Positions 8,441 to 14,287 of a DNA stretch of 15,669 nt are shown piece by piece. The notes beneath the pieces are model-generated. The model was given only the letters and a program-made list of their open reading frames with translations. It ran no database searches and was not told the DNA's origin. Position 1 is the first letter of the stretch. Every line of letters begins with the position of its first letter. The DNA is from Deltaproteobacteria bacterium. Lineage in GTDB: Bacteria > UBA10199 > SPLOWO2-01-44-7. The DNA lies in NCBI GenBank assembly GCA_016203765.1, contig JACQMB010000012.1:1-15669 (forward strand). Direction: 5' to 3'. Both the position numbers and the translations under genes were made by a program.

Positions 8441-8803
8441 GTGGGGGCAAAAACCAAAGCAGGTCCTACCGAAGAGAGGCCGTGGGGGTCTTTTACCGTT
8501 TTGGAAGAGGGGCAAGGCTACAAAGTCAAAAGAATTACCGTTAAGCCGGGCCAAATTTTAAGCCTGCAATCGCACCAACGCCGCGCCGAGCATTGGACCG
8601 TTGTGCAGGGCACGGGAAAAATCACCGTCGGCGCAAAAGTTGTCACATTAGGGCCGAACGAGACCATTCATATTCCCAAAGAAGCCAAACACCGCATCGA
8701 AAATCCGGGCAAGGAAGTCCTGCAATTTATTGAGGTGCAGGTTGGCGATTATTTGGGCGAGGATGACATCGTCCGTTTTGAAGATGTCTACGGCCGCGTT
8801 TGA
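8441..8803 (+). CDS. Stand-alone type II phosphomannose isomerase cupin
   Basis: This 120-aa cupin corresponds to the C-terminal isomerase domain of ManC/AlgA-type enzymes, which interconverts fructose 6-phosphate and mannose 6-phosphate. The motifs RPWGSF (13-18), YKVKRITVKPGQ (27-38), SHQRRAEHW (44-52), HIPKEAKHRIEN (77-88) and a final DIVRFEDVYGR-like end are all standard. H45, E50, H51 and H84 are likely metal ligands or active-site residues. The guanylyltransferase domain is absent. The start is taken as GTG at 8441, only 10 bases after the previous stop; there is no clear ribosome site, so reinitiation from the upstream gene is possible. It supplies mannose for glycans or GDP-mannose; a link to the neighbouring lipid enzyme is speculative. 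Confidence 0.9.
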   Translation: MGAKTKAGPTEERPWGSFTVLEEGQGYKVKRITVKPGQILSLQSHQRRAEHWTVVQGTGKITVGAKVVTLGPNETIHIPKEAKHRIENPGKEVLQFIEVQVGDYLGEDDIVRFEDVYGRV

Positions 8804-8805
8804 AC

Positions 8806-9753
8806 ATGCCTTCCCTGGAAGAGCGCATTAAGGAAAGAGGAAAGGCCGTCGGCTTCGACCAAGTCGCCGTTGCCCGGGCTGAACGCTATCCCGAACACGA
8901 GGCGCTGAAAAATTGGCTGAACGCCGGCCTCCACGGCACGATGGAGTATATGGCGCGGGGGGAGGCGAAGCGTTTGGATCCAAAAAAAGTGATGCCGGAG
9001 GCGAAGTCGGTTATTACCTGCGCCCTCAATTACAATACCGATTATCCCTATTCGACCGAATGCCGGCAGGAGGGCCGCGGCTGGATTGCCCGCTACGCCT
9101 GGGGGGAGGATTATCATGGGGTGATGGAGGCCATGCTCGAAAAGTTCTCCGCGGAAATTTCGCGCCAGGCGCCTGACACCCGGTGCAAAATTTACGTCGA
9201 TACCGGGCCGGTGATGGAGCGGGTTTTCGCCAAGCATTCCGGGATCGGTTGGATCGGCAAAAACACCTGCCTGATCGATCCAAAGTTGGGCTCGTGGCTC
9301 TTTTTGGGCGTGATCTTGACCGATCTTGAACTGAAACCCGACCCGGTTATTCCCGATCATTGCGGAAAGTGCGCGGCCTGTATCGAGGCTTGCCCCACGC
9401 AGGCGATCACCGAACCTTACCGACTGGATGCGCGACGGTGCATTTCGTATTTAACCATCGAACACAGAGGCGAGATTGACGCCGAATTAAAATCAAAAAT
9501 GGGCAGCCATCTTTTCGGGTGTGATATTTGTCAGGATGTCTGTCCCTGGAACAAAAAATCGCCGCGCACCGACCGGCCGGTATTCCAGCCGCGCGAGGGT
9601 TTTTTCAATCCCGATTTAAGGGAGTTTAAAAGGAGGGTCGAGCAGGGCTATCCGCAGGGCTTCAAAAACTCCCCCCTCAAGCGGGCGAAAAAGGAGGGAT
9701 TGTTGAGAAATTTAAGACGCAACTTTTTTGGAGGTTCTGCCGATAATAGGTGA
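8806..9753 (+). CDS. queG: Epoxyqueuosine reductase
   Basis: QueG reduces epoxyqueuosine to queuosine in tRNA, using cobalamin and two [4Fe-4S] clusters. The 315-aa protein shows the catalytic Asp132 in VDTGPVMER, GWIGKNTCLI (149-157), the ferredoxin-like motif C186, C189, C192, C196 (HCGKCAACIEACP), C212 (RCISYLTIEHRG) and C239, C242, C246 (GCDICQDVCPWN). The C-terminus stops soon after SPLKRAKKEGLLRNLRRN, so the C-terminal HEAT-like extension of longer family members is absent. The ATG at 8806 is preferred; a TTG at 8800 that overlaps the previous stop is an alternative. It is cytoplasmic and last in the tight run with the radical SAM and isomerase genes. It complements queF, located elsewhere in the window. 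Confidence 0.96.
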   Translation: MPSLEERIKERGKAVGFDQVAVARAERYPEHEALKNWLNAGLHGTMEYMARGEAKRLDPKKVMPEAKSVITCALNYNTDYPYSTECRQEGRGWIARYAWGEDYHGVMEAMLEKFSAEISRQAPDTRCKIYVDTGPVMERVFAKHSGIGWIGKNTCLIDPKLGSWLFLGVILTDLELKPDPVIPDHCGKCAACIEACPTQAITEPYRLDARRCISYLTIEHRGEIDAELKSKMGSHLFGCDICQDVCPWNKKSPRTDRPVFQPREGFFNPDLREFKRRVEQGYPQGFKNSPLKRAKKEGLLRNLRRNFFGGSADNR

Positions 9754-9784
9754 GAGGGATAAATTTTCCAAGGGAGACTTGTTC

Positions 9785-10288
9785 ATGGGAGAACTAAAGG
9801 TAAACAAAGGATGTTCGGGAGAGATGGCGAAAATGCTTGGGGAGAGTCTCAAGGCCTGCCGACAAATTCGGGAAAAGCCGGAAAACGACGCCTCCGGCAA
9901 ATTAAAGGATCTGACGGAAACGGATCTGGGAGATCTTTTCACAAAGCAGGGATCTCCTTTTTTACTTATTGTGGGGGCTACATGGTGTAAACCCTGCCGC
10001 GAGTTGGAGAACCAATTAACGACGCTACGAAATAAATGGAAAGGTAAAGTCGACGTTTTTAAAGTGGATTTAGACTCCGAATTCTATTCAGGACTCGTAA
10101 AACAATTTTTGAGAGAGAACCTGCCGGAAGGGGAATGGCATCTCCCGGTCGTTATTCTATTTAAAGGGGGCTTGCAGGCCGCTCGCTATTCCTCCGAGGA
10201 ACAGAGCGCCCCGGAACCCATGTGCGCCAGCTTCTTCCGGTTTTTACAATCATCTCTTTGCGGGAACAAATCGTCTCCCGGGCCCTGA
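9785..10288 (+). CDS. Thioredoxin-like protein
   Basis: This 167-aa protein has a thioredoxin fold with the redox motif WCKPC (C68, C71) in LLIVGATWCKPCREL, and a likely cis-proline in HLPVVILFKGG. About 55 residues precede the fold and carry two extra cysteines (C10, C25); the short C-terminal tail also contains two. There is no signal peptide, so a cytoplasmic location is expected. The ATG at 9785 is chosen for its ribosome site GGGAGA (9772-9777), 7 bases upstream; the frame is open further back inside queG. It lies 31 bases after queG and faces the Cys-rich gene tail to tail with 19 bases between, so a redox partnership with that protein is conceivable but unproven. The substrate is unknown. 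Confidence 0.88.
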   Translation: MGELKVNKGCSGEMAKMLGESLKACRQIREKPENDASGKLKDLTETDLGDLFTKQGSPFLLIVGATWCKPCRELENQLTTLRNKWKGKVDVFKVDLDSEFYSGLVKQFLRENLPEGEWHLPVVILFKGGLQAARYSSEEQSAPEPMCASFFRFLQSSLCGNKSSPGP

Positions 10289-10307
10289 CCTAATTTGCTT
10301 TTTTCAG

Positions 10308-10700
10308 TTAAGGCAACATGCAACACTGACAACCACCACAGCCACAGCTTCCCGCATAGTTCCCGGAATCATTATAGTACCATGTACAACCACTGATCAT
10401 GCCCTGGGCACCGAGGGCATCAAGTAATTCCTGTACGGCATCGCAGGAAAGTTCCTGTGCAATGTCTTGGAATGTTCTGGAACAGAGCGGGATATTTTGA
10501 GCTGTCACAGAAACTAACAGCTCTCTTGCGGCGGCGCACATGTCACTTGCGGTGGATCCCTTTCCTATGGTCGCCTTCAATAATGCCTCACTCAAAGTCT
10601 TCCCGACATAACCACCGGCGATATCTTGGAGGGAGACATTGGCCTCCGGATTTTTCAGCTTAATGTCATCATACATTCTTCTGGCGAGATCCGGCGTCAT
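10308..10700 (-). CDS. Cys-rich hypothetical protein, mature part of a frameshifted secreted protein
   Basis: This 130-aa frame has no family I recognise. It is mostly helical (MTPDLARRMYDDIK, then KTLSEALLKATIG) with cysteines C55, C73, C86 and C105 and a dense tail C119, C121, C124, C126, C127 in GSCGCGGCQCCMLP. The Met at 10700 has no good ribosome site. The coding sense continues upstream (SKIVAEE) to the A5 tract at 10715-10719, where a one-base shift joins it to a perfectly placed signal peptide (10712-10837). The natural product is therefore probably a secreted protein of about 176 residues. The terminal Cys cluster suggests metal binding, disulfide cross-links or a modified peptide; none is proven. 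It is controlled by the sigma-54 promoter at 10885-10900. Confidence 0.65.
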   Translation of the reverse strand: MTPDLARRMYDDIKLKNPEANVSLQDIAGGYVGKTLSEALLKATIGKGSTASDMCAAARELLVSVTAQNIPLCSRTFQDIAQELSCDAVQELLDALGAQGMISGCTWYYNDSGNYAGSCGCGGCQCCMLP

Positions 10701-10711
10701 TTCTTCCGCAA

Positions 10712-10837
10712 CTATTTTTGACTGCTCGCAACTTTACCTCGTCCCTTTGTTTGGGCAAACAAAGAACCGGTTGCCGCAACCGCCATTATAAGGGCGGTAA
10801 GAATGCCGTTCCGGCCATGCTTTGCAATTTTACTCAT
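10712..10837 (-). CDS. Signal-peptide segment of the frameshifted Cys-rich protein
   Basis: This short 41-codon frame begins at an ATG (10837) with an excellent ribosome site, AAGGAGGTG (10842-10850 on the plus strand). It encodes a classical signal peptide: basic n-region MSKIAKHGRNG, hydrophobic ILTALIMAVAATGSLFA, then QTKG, with cleavage likely after SLFA. It ends at TAG (10714-10712) directly after an A5 run. A single extra A in that run, or a -1 slip of the ribosome on AAA, would continue as SSQKIVAEEMTPDL into the 130-residue Cys-rich frame. The two pieces are almost certainly one gene, split by a true frameshift, a recoding event or a sequence error. Confidence 0.75.
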   Translation of the reverse strand: MSKIAKHGRNGILTALIMAVAATGSLFAQTKGRGKVASSQK

Positions 10838-10854
10838 ACAGCACCTCCTTGTTT

Positions 10855-10873
10855 ATGGTTTGAAAATAACCAT
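10855..10873 (-). promoter_or_regulatory. 5'-terminal mRNA hairpin of the Cys-rich gene
   Basis: ATGGTT and AACCAT form a 6-bp stem with a 7-base loop. The predicted sigma-54 start point is 10874, so the hairpin would sit at the very 5' end of the transcript, just ahead of the ribosome site. Such a position suits mRNA stabilisation; it could also bind a regulator. Confidence 0.4.
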
Positions 10874-10884
10874 GTTCTTGAATC

Positions 10885-10900
10885 TGCAATAAACATGCCA
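10885..10900 (-). promoter_or_regulatory. Sigma-54 promoter of the Cys-rich secreted protein
   Basis: On the minus strand TGGCATGTTTATTGCA (10900-10885) matches the full sigma-54 consensus TGGCAYRNNNNTTGCW without a mismatch. The GG (-24) and GC (-12) have the required spacing. The predicted start is 10874, 37 bases before the ATG at 10837. Such promoters need an enhancer-binding ATPase, and candidate enhancer sites lie upstream at 10987-11019. Confidence 0.8.
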
Positions 10901-10986
10901 TCCAAGCGGCAATTTAAAAACATTTACATTTTAAGGGGTTAGAAAATCCAATGGGCTTTTTATCTCGGATAATTCTTGTTTTGAGA

Positions 10987-11019
10987 GTCAAAATTTTGAC
11001 AGAGCGTCAAATAATTGAC
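10987..11019 (-). promoter_or_regulatory. Two tandem palindromic enhancer-like sites (FleQ-type half-sites)
   Basis: GTCAAAATTTTGAC (10987-11000) is a perfect 14-bp palindrome. GTCAAATAATTGAC (11006-11019) has the same GTCAA-N4-TTGAC arms, 19 bases along. Their centres lie about 119 and 138 bases upstream of the predicted sigma-54 start, the usual distance for enhancer-binding proteins. The arms resemble the published FleQ box (GTCaNTAAAtTGAC), so a FleQ-family activator is a reasonable guess; none is encoded in the window. The rest of the gap 10838-11037 holds the promoter and leader described separately. Confidence 0.65.
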
Positions 11020-11037
11020 ACCCTTGATGGGGAAAAT

Positions 11038-11592
11038 CTAAACAAACTCTTTAGCCTCTTCCAGCCACCCGTGATAAAGAGCCTTGAGCCAGTTGATTTT
11101 GTTTTGAACGTTCGGGTGCCGCGCCCAGGCCCCACGGTTTAAAATGCTGTTGAGCGTCGGTTCCACCCACTGTTCCCGCTCCGCGTGCGTGGTCTGCTCC
11201 ATCAGTTTGACGAAAAGCTCGCCCACCAGATGACCGTCGCCCACATGGGGGGAATAGAGGGTAATGCGAAAGAGGGCCAGTTTCTGTTTGATGTCCCCTT
11301 GCTCAAAGATATTTAAAAGCCCCTCCGGATTCCCCCGGGCCGCCTCCACCAGGCGGTACCAGGGCTCCACCGCCTCTTTGCGGGGGGAGCTTTCGAGCGA
11401 TCGCCGTAATAATTTTTTGACCGCCCGGGGATGGTGACGGCCCAAATCGATCAGGCGGGGGAGATCGACATTATAATAGCGGCTGACCGCCTCTTCCGGC
11501 GCCCCGGGGATATGCTCGATCTTGGCCACCAGTTCGCGCGCCTCGGCGAGCTCTCCCCTTTTTGCCAGGGGATGAAAACCGAGCTTAAACAT
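11038..11592 (-). CDS. Hypothetical helical protein downstream of queF
   Basis: This 184-aa protein is not recognised. It looks wholly helical and soluble, with charged and Leu-rich segments (RGELAEARELVAKIEH, PRAVKKLLRRSLES, NPEGLLNIFEQGD, HLVGELFVKLMEQ) that recall HEAT- or TPR-like helical hairpins, without a clear repeat consensus. There is no signal peptide or membrane segment. The start at 11592 overlaps the end of queF by 8 bases (AATGTTTAA) and a GGGGAGAGGA ribosome site lies within queF, so the two are translationally coupled. Its stop lies only 19 bases from the enhancer-like sites of the Cys-rich gene. A role connected with queuosine synthesis is possible from position only. Confidence 0.75.
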   Translation of the reverse strand: MFKLGFHPLAKRGELAEARELVAKIEHIPGAPEEAVSRYYNVDLPRLIDLGRHHPRAVKKLLRRSLESSPRKEAVEPWYRLVEAARGNPEGLLNIFEQGDIKQKLALFRITLYSPHVGDGHLVGELFVKLMEQTTHAEREQWVEPTLNSILNRGAWARHPNVQNKINWLKALYHGWLEEAKEFV

Positions 11593-11929
11593 TCCTCTCC
11601 CCGTGCGCGGCCGTGACGGTTGTGGTAATCCCGCCGCGGACGTTAAAAATCATTTTGACCTCCATCCACTTCGGCTCGACGGCAACAACCAAATCATTCA
11701 AAATCTGGTTGCAGACTTTTTCGTGAAAGGCCCCTTCATTGCGATAGGACCATAAATAATTTTTTAATGACTTGAGTTCAAAGCATTTTCGGTCCGGAAG
11801 ATACCGGATGTCCACTTTGCCGAAATCGGGTTGGCCGCTCCGGGGGCAGAGACAGGTAAACTCCGGGCACTCGCAGTGAATTTCATAATTTCGCTCCGGC
11901 TGGGGGTAGGGAAATACCTCATTGGCCAT
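11585..11929 (-). CDS. queF: NADPH-dependent 7-cyano-7-deazaguanine (preQ0) reductase
   Basis: QueF reduces the nitrile of preQ0 to the amine preQ1 in queuosine biosynthesis. The 114-aa protein is the short single-domain type. It shows the nucleophile Cys28 in FTCLCPRSGQPDF, Asp35, the QueF motif ELKSLKNYLWSYRNEG (51-66) and FHE with Glu70, at the same mutual distances as in Bacillus subtilis QueF (55, 62, 97). The frame is open to 12151, but that part runs into the divergent gene, so MANEVFPYPQ at 11929 is the start. The 87-base gap to the divergent exonuclease-like gene shows no recognisable preQ1 riboswitch. It is coupled to a hypothetical gene downstream. Confidence 0.96.
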   Translation of the reverse strand: MANEVFPYPQPERNYEIHCECPEFTCLCPRSGQPDFGKVDIRYLPDRKCFELKSLKNYLWSYRNEGAFHEKVCNQILNDLVVAVEPKWMEVKMIFNVRGGITTTVTAAHGERNV

Positions 11930-12016
11930 TGCCCGATCCAATAGCAAACCGCCCCGACAACGGCAACCCGGTTTTAAGTGATTGATTTTCGGGGCCGGCG
12001 TTGATAGGCCCACCGT

Positions 12017-12610
12017 ATGCCCAAACCAAACATTATCGTCCTTGATCTGGAGACCAAAAAGACCTTTGAGGATGTGGGGGGCCGCAACAATCTGGGGGCC
12101 CTGGGGGTCTCCATGGTGGGGGTCTATTCCTACCGTCACCGGGAATACCAAGCCTATTTTGAGGAGGAATTTCCCAAATTATTGAGCCTCTTGTCCCAAA
12201 AACCGATGGTGATCGGCTTCAATCAGCGCCGGTTTGATTTTCCCGTGTTGCAGGCCTACTTCAAGGATTTCGACCTGCAAAAATTGCCGATGGTTGACAT
12301 CTTGGAAGATCTGCTCAAAACCCTCGGCCACCGGGTCAGTTTGGACAGTGTGGCGCAGGCCACGCTGGGGACCAGAAAAAGCGGTCACGGGCTAGATGCC
12401 ATCCGCTACTGGAACACCAAGGAACTTGAGAAACTGAAGAAGTATTGTCTGGACGACGTGCGAATCACCAAAGAAATTTTTGAGTTTGGCGCCAAGGCCG
12501 GCGAGGTTTTTTTCACCGACAAATTCGGCCGCGGCAAAAGAACGGCCAAGGTCACTTGGGAATTGGTTCAGGAAGAGGAAAAGGCGCGTGGCCAAATCAG
12601 CTTATTTTAG
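12017..12610 (+). CDS. DEDDy 3'-5' exonuclease-like (RNase H-fold, YprB-like) protein
   Basis: This 197-aa protein has the RNase H-like DEDDy exonuclease pattern: D10 and E12 (VLDLETKKT), D74 (GFNQRRFDFPVLQAY) and Y143-x3-D147 (YCLDDVRITKEIF). It resembles the stand-alone YprB-like family (RNase_H_2), often seen with DNA or RNA repair functions. All four acidic residues and the Tyr are present, so it should be an active metal-dependent nuclease. The ATG at 12017 has no good ribosome site. The gene is divergent from queF and is followed after 3 bases by mqnD, so it is probably the first gene of that unit. The natural substrate cannot be told from the sequence. Confidence 0.85.
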   Translation: MPKPNIIVLDLETKKTFEDVGGRNNLGALGVSMVGVYSYRHREYQAYFEEEFPKLLSLLSQKPMVIGFNQRRFDFPVLQAYFKDFDLQKLPMVDILEDLLKTLGHRVSLDSVAQATLGTRKSGHGLDAIRYWNTKELEKLKKYCLDDVRITKEIFEFGAKAGEVFFTDKFGRGKRTAKVTWELVQEEEKARGQISLF

Positions 12611-12613
12611 GAA

Positions 12614-13414
12614 ATGAAAATCACCGTTGCCCACAGCCCGGATGCTGATGACGCCTTTATGTTTTACGCCCTGGCGCGCGGCAAAATCGACACGGGAGGG
12701 ATTCGGTTTGAACACACCCTGCAAGACATTCAAAAATGCAATGAAGACGCGCTCAAAAGAAAATTTGACGTGACCGCCATCTCCTTCGCCGCCTACCCGC
12801 AGGCGGCCAAAGACTATTTGTTGATGACGTCGGGAACCAGCATGGGGGAAAAAAATTATGGTCCTTTGTTGGTGGCGAAACGGTCGATTCCGCTGGAGGA
12901 AGTTGCGAGGCAATCCATCGCCATTCCCGGAAGGCAAACCACCGCCGCCCTGCTTTTAAAGAGGGCCTTTCCCGAAGCCAAAAATTTAAAAGTCTATCCC
13001 TTCGATCAAATTATGAAGGCCGTTTTGCAAAACGAGGCGGAGATCGGCTTAATCATCCACGAAGGCCAGCTGACCTATGCCAAAACAGGCCTGGTTGAAA
13101 TTTTCAACTTCGGCTGGTGGTGGTGGGAGAGGGAAAAACTCCCGCTCCCTCTGGGCGGCAATGTGATTGCGAAGGGTTTGGAGCCGGCCCTTCGAAAAAA
13201 GATCAATCGGCTTTTGAAACAGTCGATCCAATACGCCCTCGACCACAGGGAAGAGGCCCTCGACTACGCCCTGCAGTTTGCGCGGGGCCTCGATCCGGAG
13301 GTTGCCGACCGTTTTGTGGGGATGTATGTAAATGAACGGACCCTCGACTACGGTCCCGACGGCAAGAAGGCGATTGAAAAATTGCTGGGAATAAAACCGG
13401 AGTTTGTTGCATAA
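12614..13414 (+). CDS. mqnD: 1,4-dihydroxy-6-naphthoate synthase (futalosine pathway)
   Basis: MqnD converts cyclic dehypoxanthinylfutalosine to 1,4-dihydroxy-6-naphthoate in the alternative menaquinone pathway. The 266-aa protein has the periplasmic-binding-like fold of the MqnA/MqnD family: VAHSPDADDAFMFYAL (5-20), FDVTAISFAAYP (51-62), a Gly/Ser-rich TSGTSMGEKNYGP (72-84), and IIHEGQLTY (147-155) with the His149 that corresponds to the catalytic His of MqnD. PLPLGGNVI (177-185) follows, also typical. It lies 3 bases after the nuclease gene and 15 bases before a flavoprotein gene. Other mqn genes are not in the window. The host therefore likely respires with menaquinone. MqnA is the only real alternative and fits the IHEG motif less well. 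Confidence 0.92.
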   Translation: MKITVAHSPDADDAFMFYALARGKIDTGGIRFEHTLQDIQKCNEDALKRKFDVTAISFAAYPQAAKDYLLMTSGTSMGEKNYGPLLVAKRSIPLEEVARQSIAIPGRQTTAALLLKRAFPEAKNLKVYPFDQIMKAVLQNEAEIGLIIHEGQLTYAKTGLVEIFNFGWWWWEREKLPLPLGGNVIAKGLEPALRKKINRLLKQSIQYALDHREEALDYALQFARGLDPEVADRFVGMYVNERTLDYGPDGKKAIEKLLGIKPEFVA

Positions 13415-13429
13415 GGAAGCGGATACCTC

Positions 13430-14287
13430 ATGAAATATGAATGTCTCATCGTTGGGGGCGGACCGGCGGCGTTGGCGGCGGCCTTAAGGCTGAATCAGGC
13501 GGGCCGCCAGGTCGTGATGGCGGTCAAGGGAAATCCGGCTTCGGCGGCAGAGCCCTGGCTTCAGAATTTAAAGGAGCAGGCCCAAAACATTCAAACCATT
13601 CCGGAGGAAGTGGTCCAGGCCACCCTGGGGGCCACCGAAAAAAAGGTCGCCACGAAATCGGACCAAGTCTTGGAGGCGGCAGTGCTGATTTTGGCCTCCG
13701 GATGTTTTGACCGGCAAGGCTTTATTGAAGGGGAGGAAAAATTCGTCGGCCGCGGCGTTTTTTACAACGCCTATCAGGACGGCCCTTCGCTTGCGGGGAA
13801 AACACTGATCGTGGAGGGAAAAACCGAACAGGCCCTTCGGGAGGTTCTTTATTTGAGCCGCCATGCCGGCAAAATCTATTTCATCGTTCCGGCCATGAGA
13901 CTGGAGGGAGATTCCAGACTGACGGAGTGTCTGCAAAAAGAACCAAAGGTTGAAATACTGTTAAGCGCCAGCCTGAAAAAAATCGAGGGGAATGAAACGC
14001 CCCAAACGGCCGTCGTGTTGAGCGCCGGGTCCGAAAAGGCCATCGCCGCCGACGCGGTTTTTTTATACGCCCGCCGCAGTCGGCCCCAATACGATTATTT
14101 AAGGGGAACGGTCGAAATTTCCGAAGAGGGCTGCGTGCTGGTCGACGAAACCTTTATGACCTCGATCCCCGGCGTCTTTGCCTGCGGCGACATGATCGCC
14201 GGCCAGCCCCAGCTCCCCTTTGTCTCCGCGGCCCAGGGGATGATCGCCGCCATGTCGGCTGACCGCTGGCTCAACCTCAACGAATAA
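13430..14287 (+). CDS. Thioredoxin reductase-like flavoprotein lacking the redox CxxC
   Basis: This 285-aa protein has the two-dinucleotide-fold plan of thioredoxin reductase. The FAD Rossmann motif GGGPAALAAAL (9-19) and the C-terminal FAD motif GVFACGDMIAGQPQLPFVSAAQG are intact. The redox-active CATC segment is replaced by FYNAYQDG (111-118), with no cysteines, and the NADPH motif GxGxxA is degenerate (IVEGKTEQA, 127-135). It is also shorter than the usual 310 or so residues, around residues 40-60. It therefore cannot reduce thioredoxin by the normal route and may not bind NADPH. It follows mqnD by 15 bases with an AAGGAAG ribosome site, so a role near quinone or redox metabolism is possible. 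It overlaps the convergent MTHFR gene by 11 bases. Confidence 0.85.
   Translation: MKYECLIVGGGPAALAAALRLNQAGRQVVMAVKGNPASAAEPWLQNLKEQAQNIQTIPEEVVQATLGATEKKVATKSDQVLEAAVLILASGCFDRQGFIEGEEKFVGRGVFYNAYQDGPSLAGKTLIVEGKTEQALREVLYLSRHAGKIYFIVPAMRLEGDSRLTECLQKEPKVEILLSASLKKIEGNETPQTAVVLSAGSEKAIAADAVFLYARRSRPQYDYLRGTVEISEEGCVLVDETFMTSIPGVFACGDMIAGQPQLPFVSAAQGMIAAMSADRWLNLNE

Noticed and set aside
7135..8457. A 440-codon minus-strand frame inside the radical SAM gene
   Set aside because: Antisense shadow of a gene with clear cluster motifs on the plus strand; its own translation has no recognisable motifs.
10289..10307. Shared terminator between the convergent thioredoxin-like and Cys-rich genes
   Set aside because: There is a T6 run, but no stable hairpin precedes it on either strand.
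11930..12016. preQ1 riboswitch ahead of queF
   Set aside because: I could not find the preQ1-I pattern of a short stem-loop with an A-rich tail; nothing beyond GC-rich sequence is visible.
11930..12151. A longer N-terminus for QueF
   Set aside because: It would overlap the divergent exonuclease-like gene and adds sequence unlike QueF; MANEVFPYPQ is the usual type of start.
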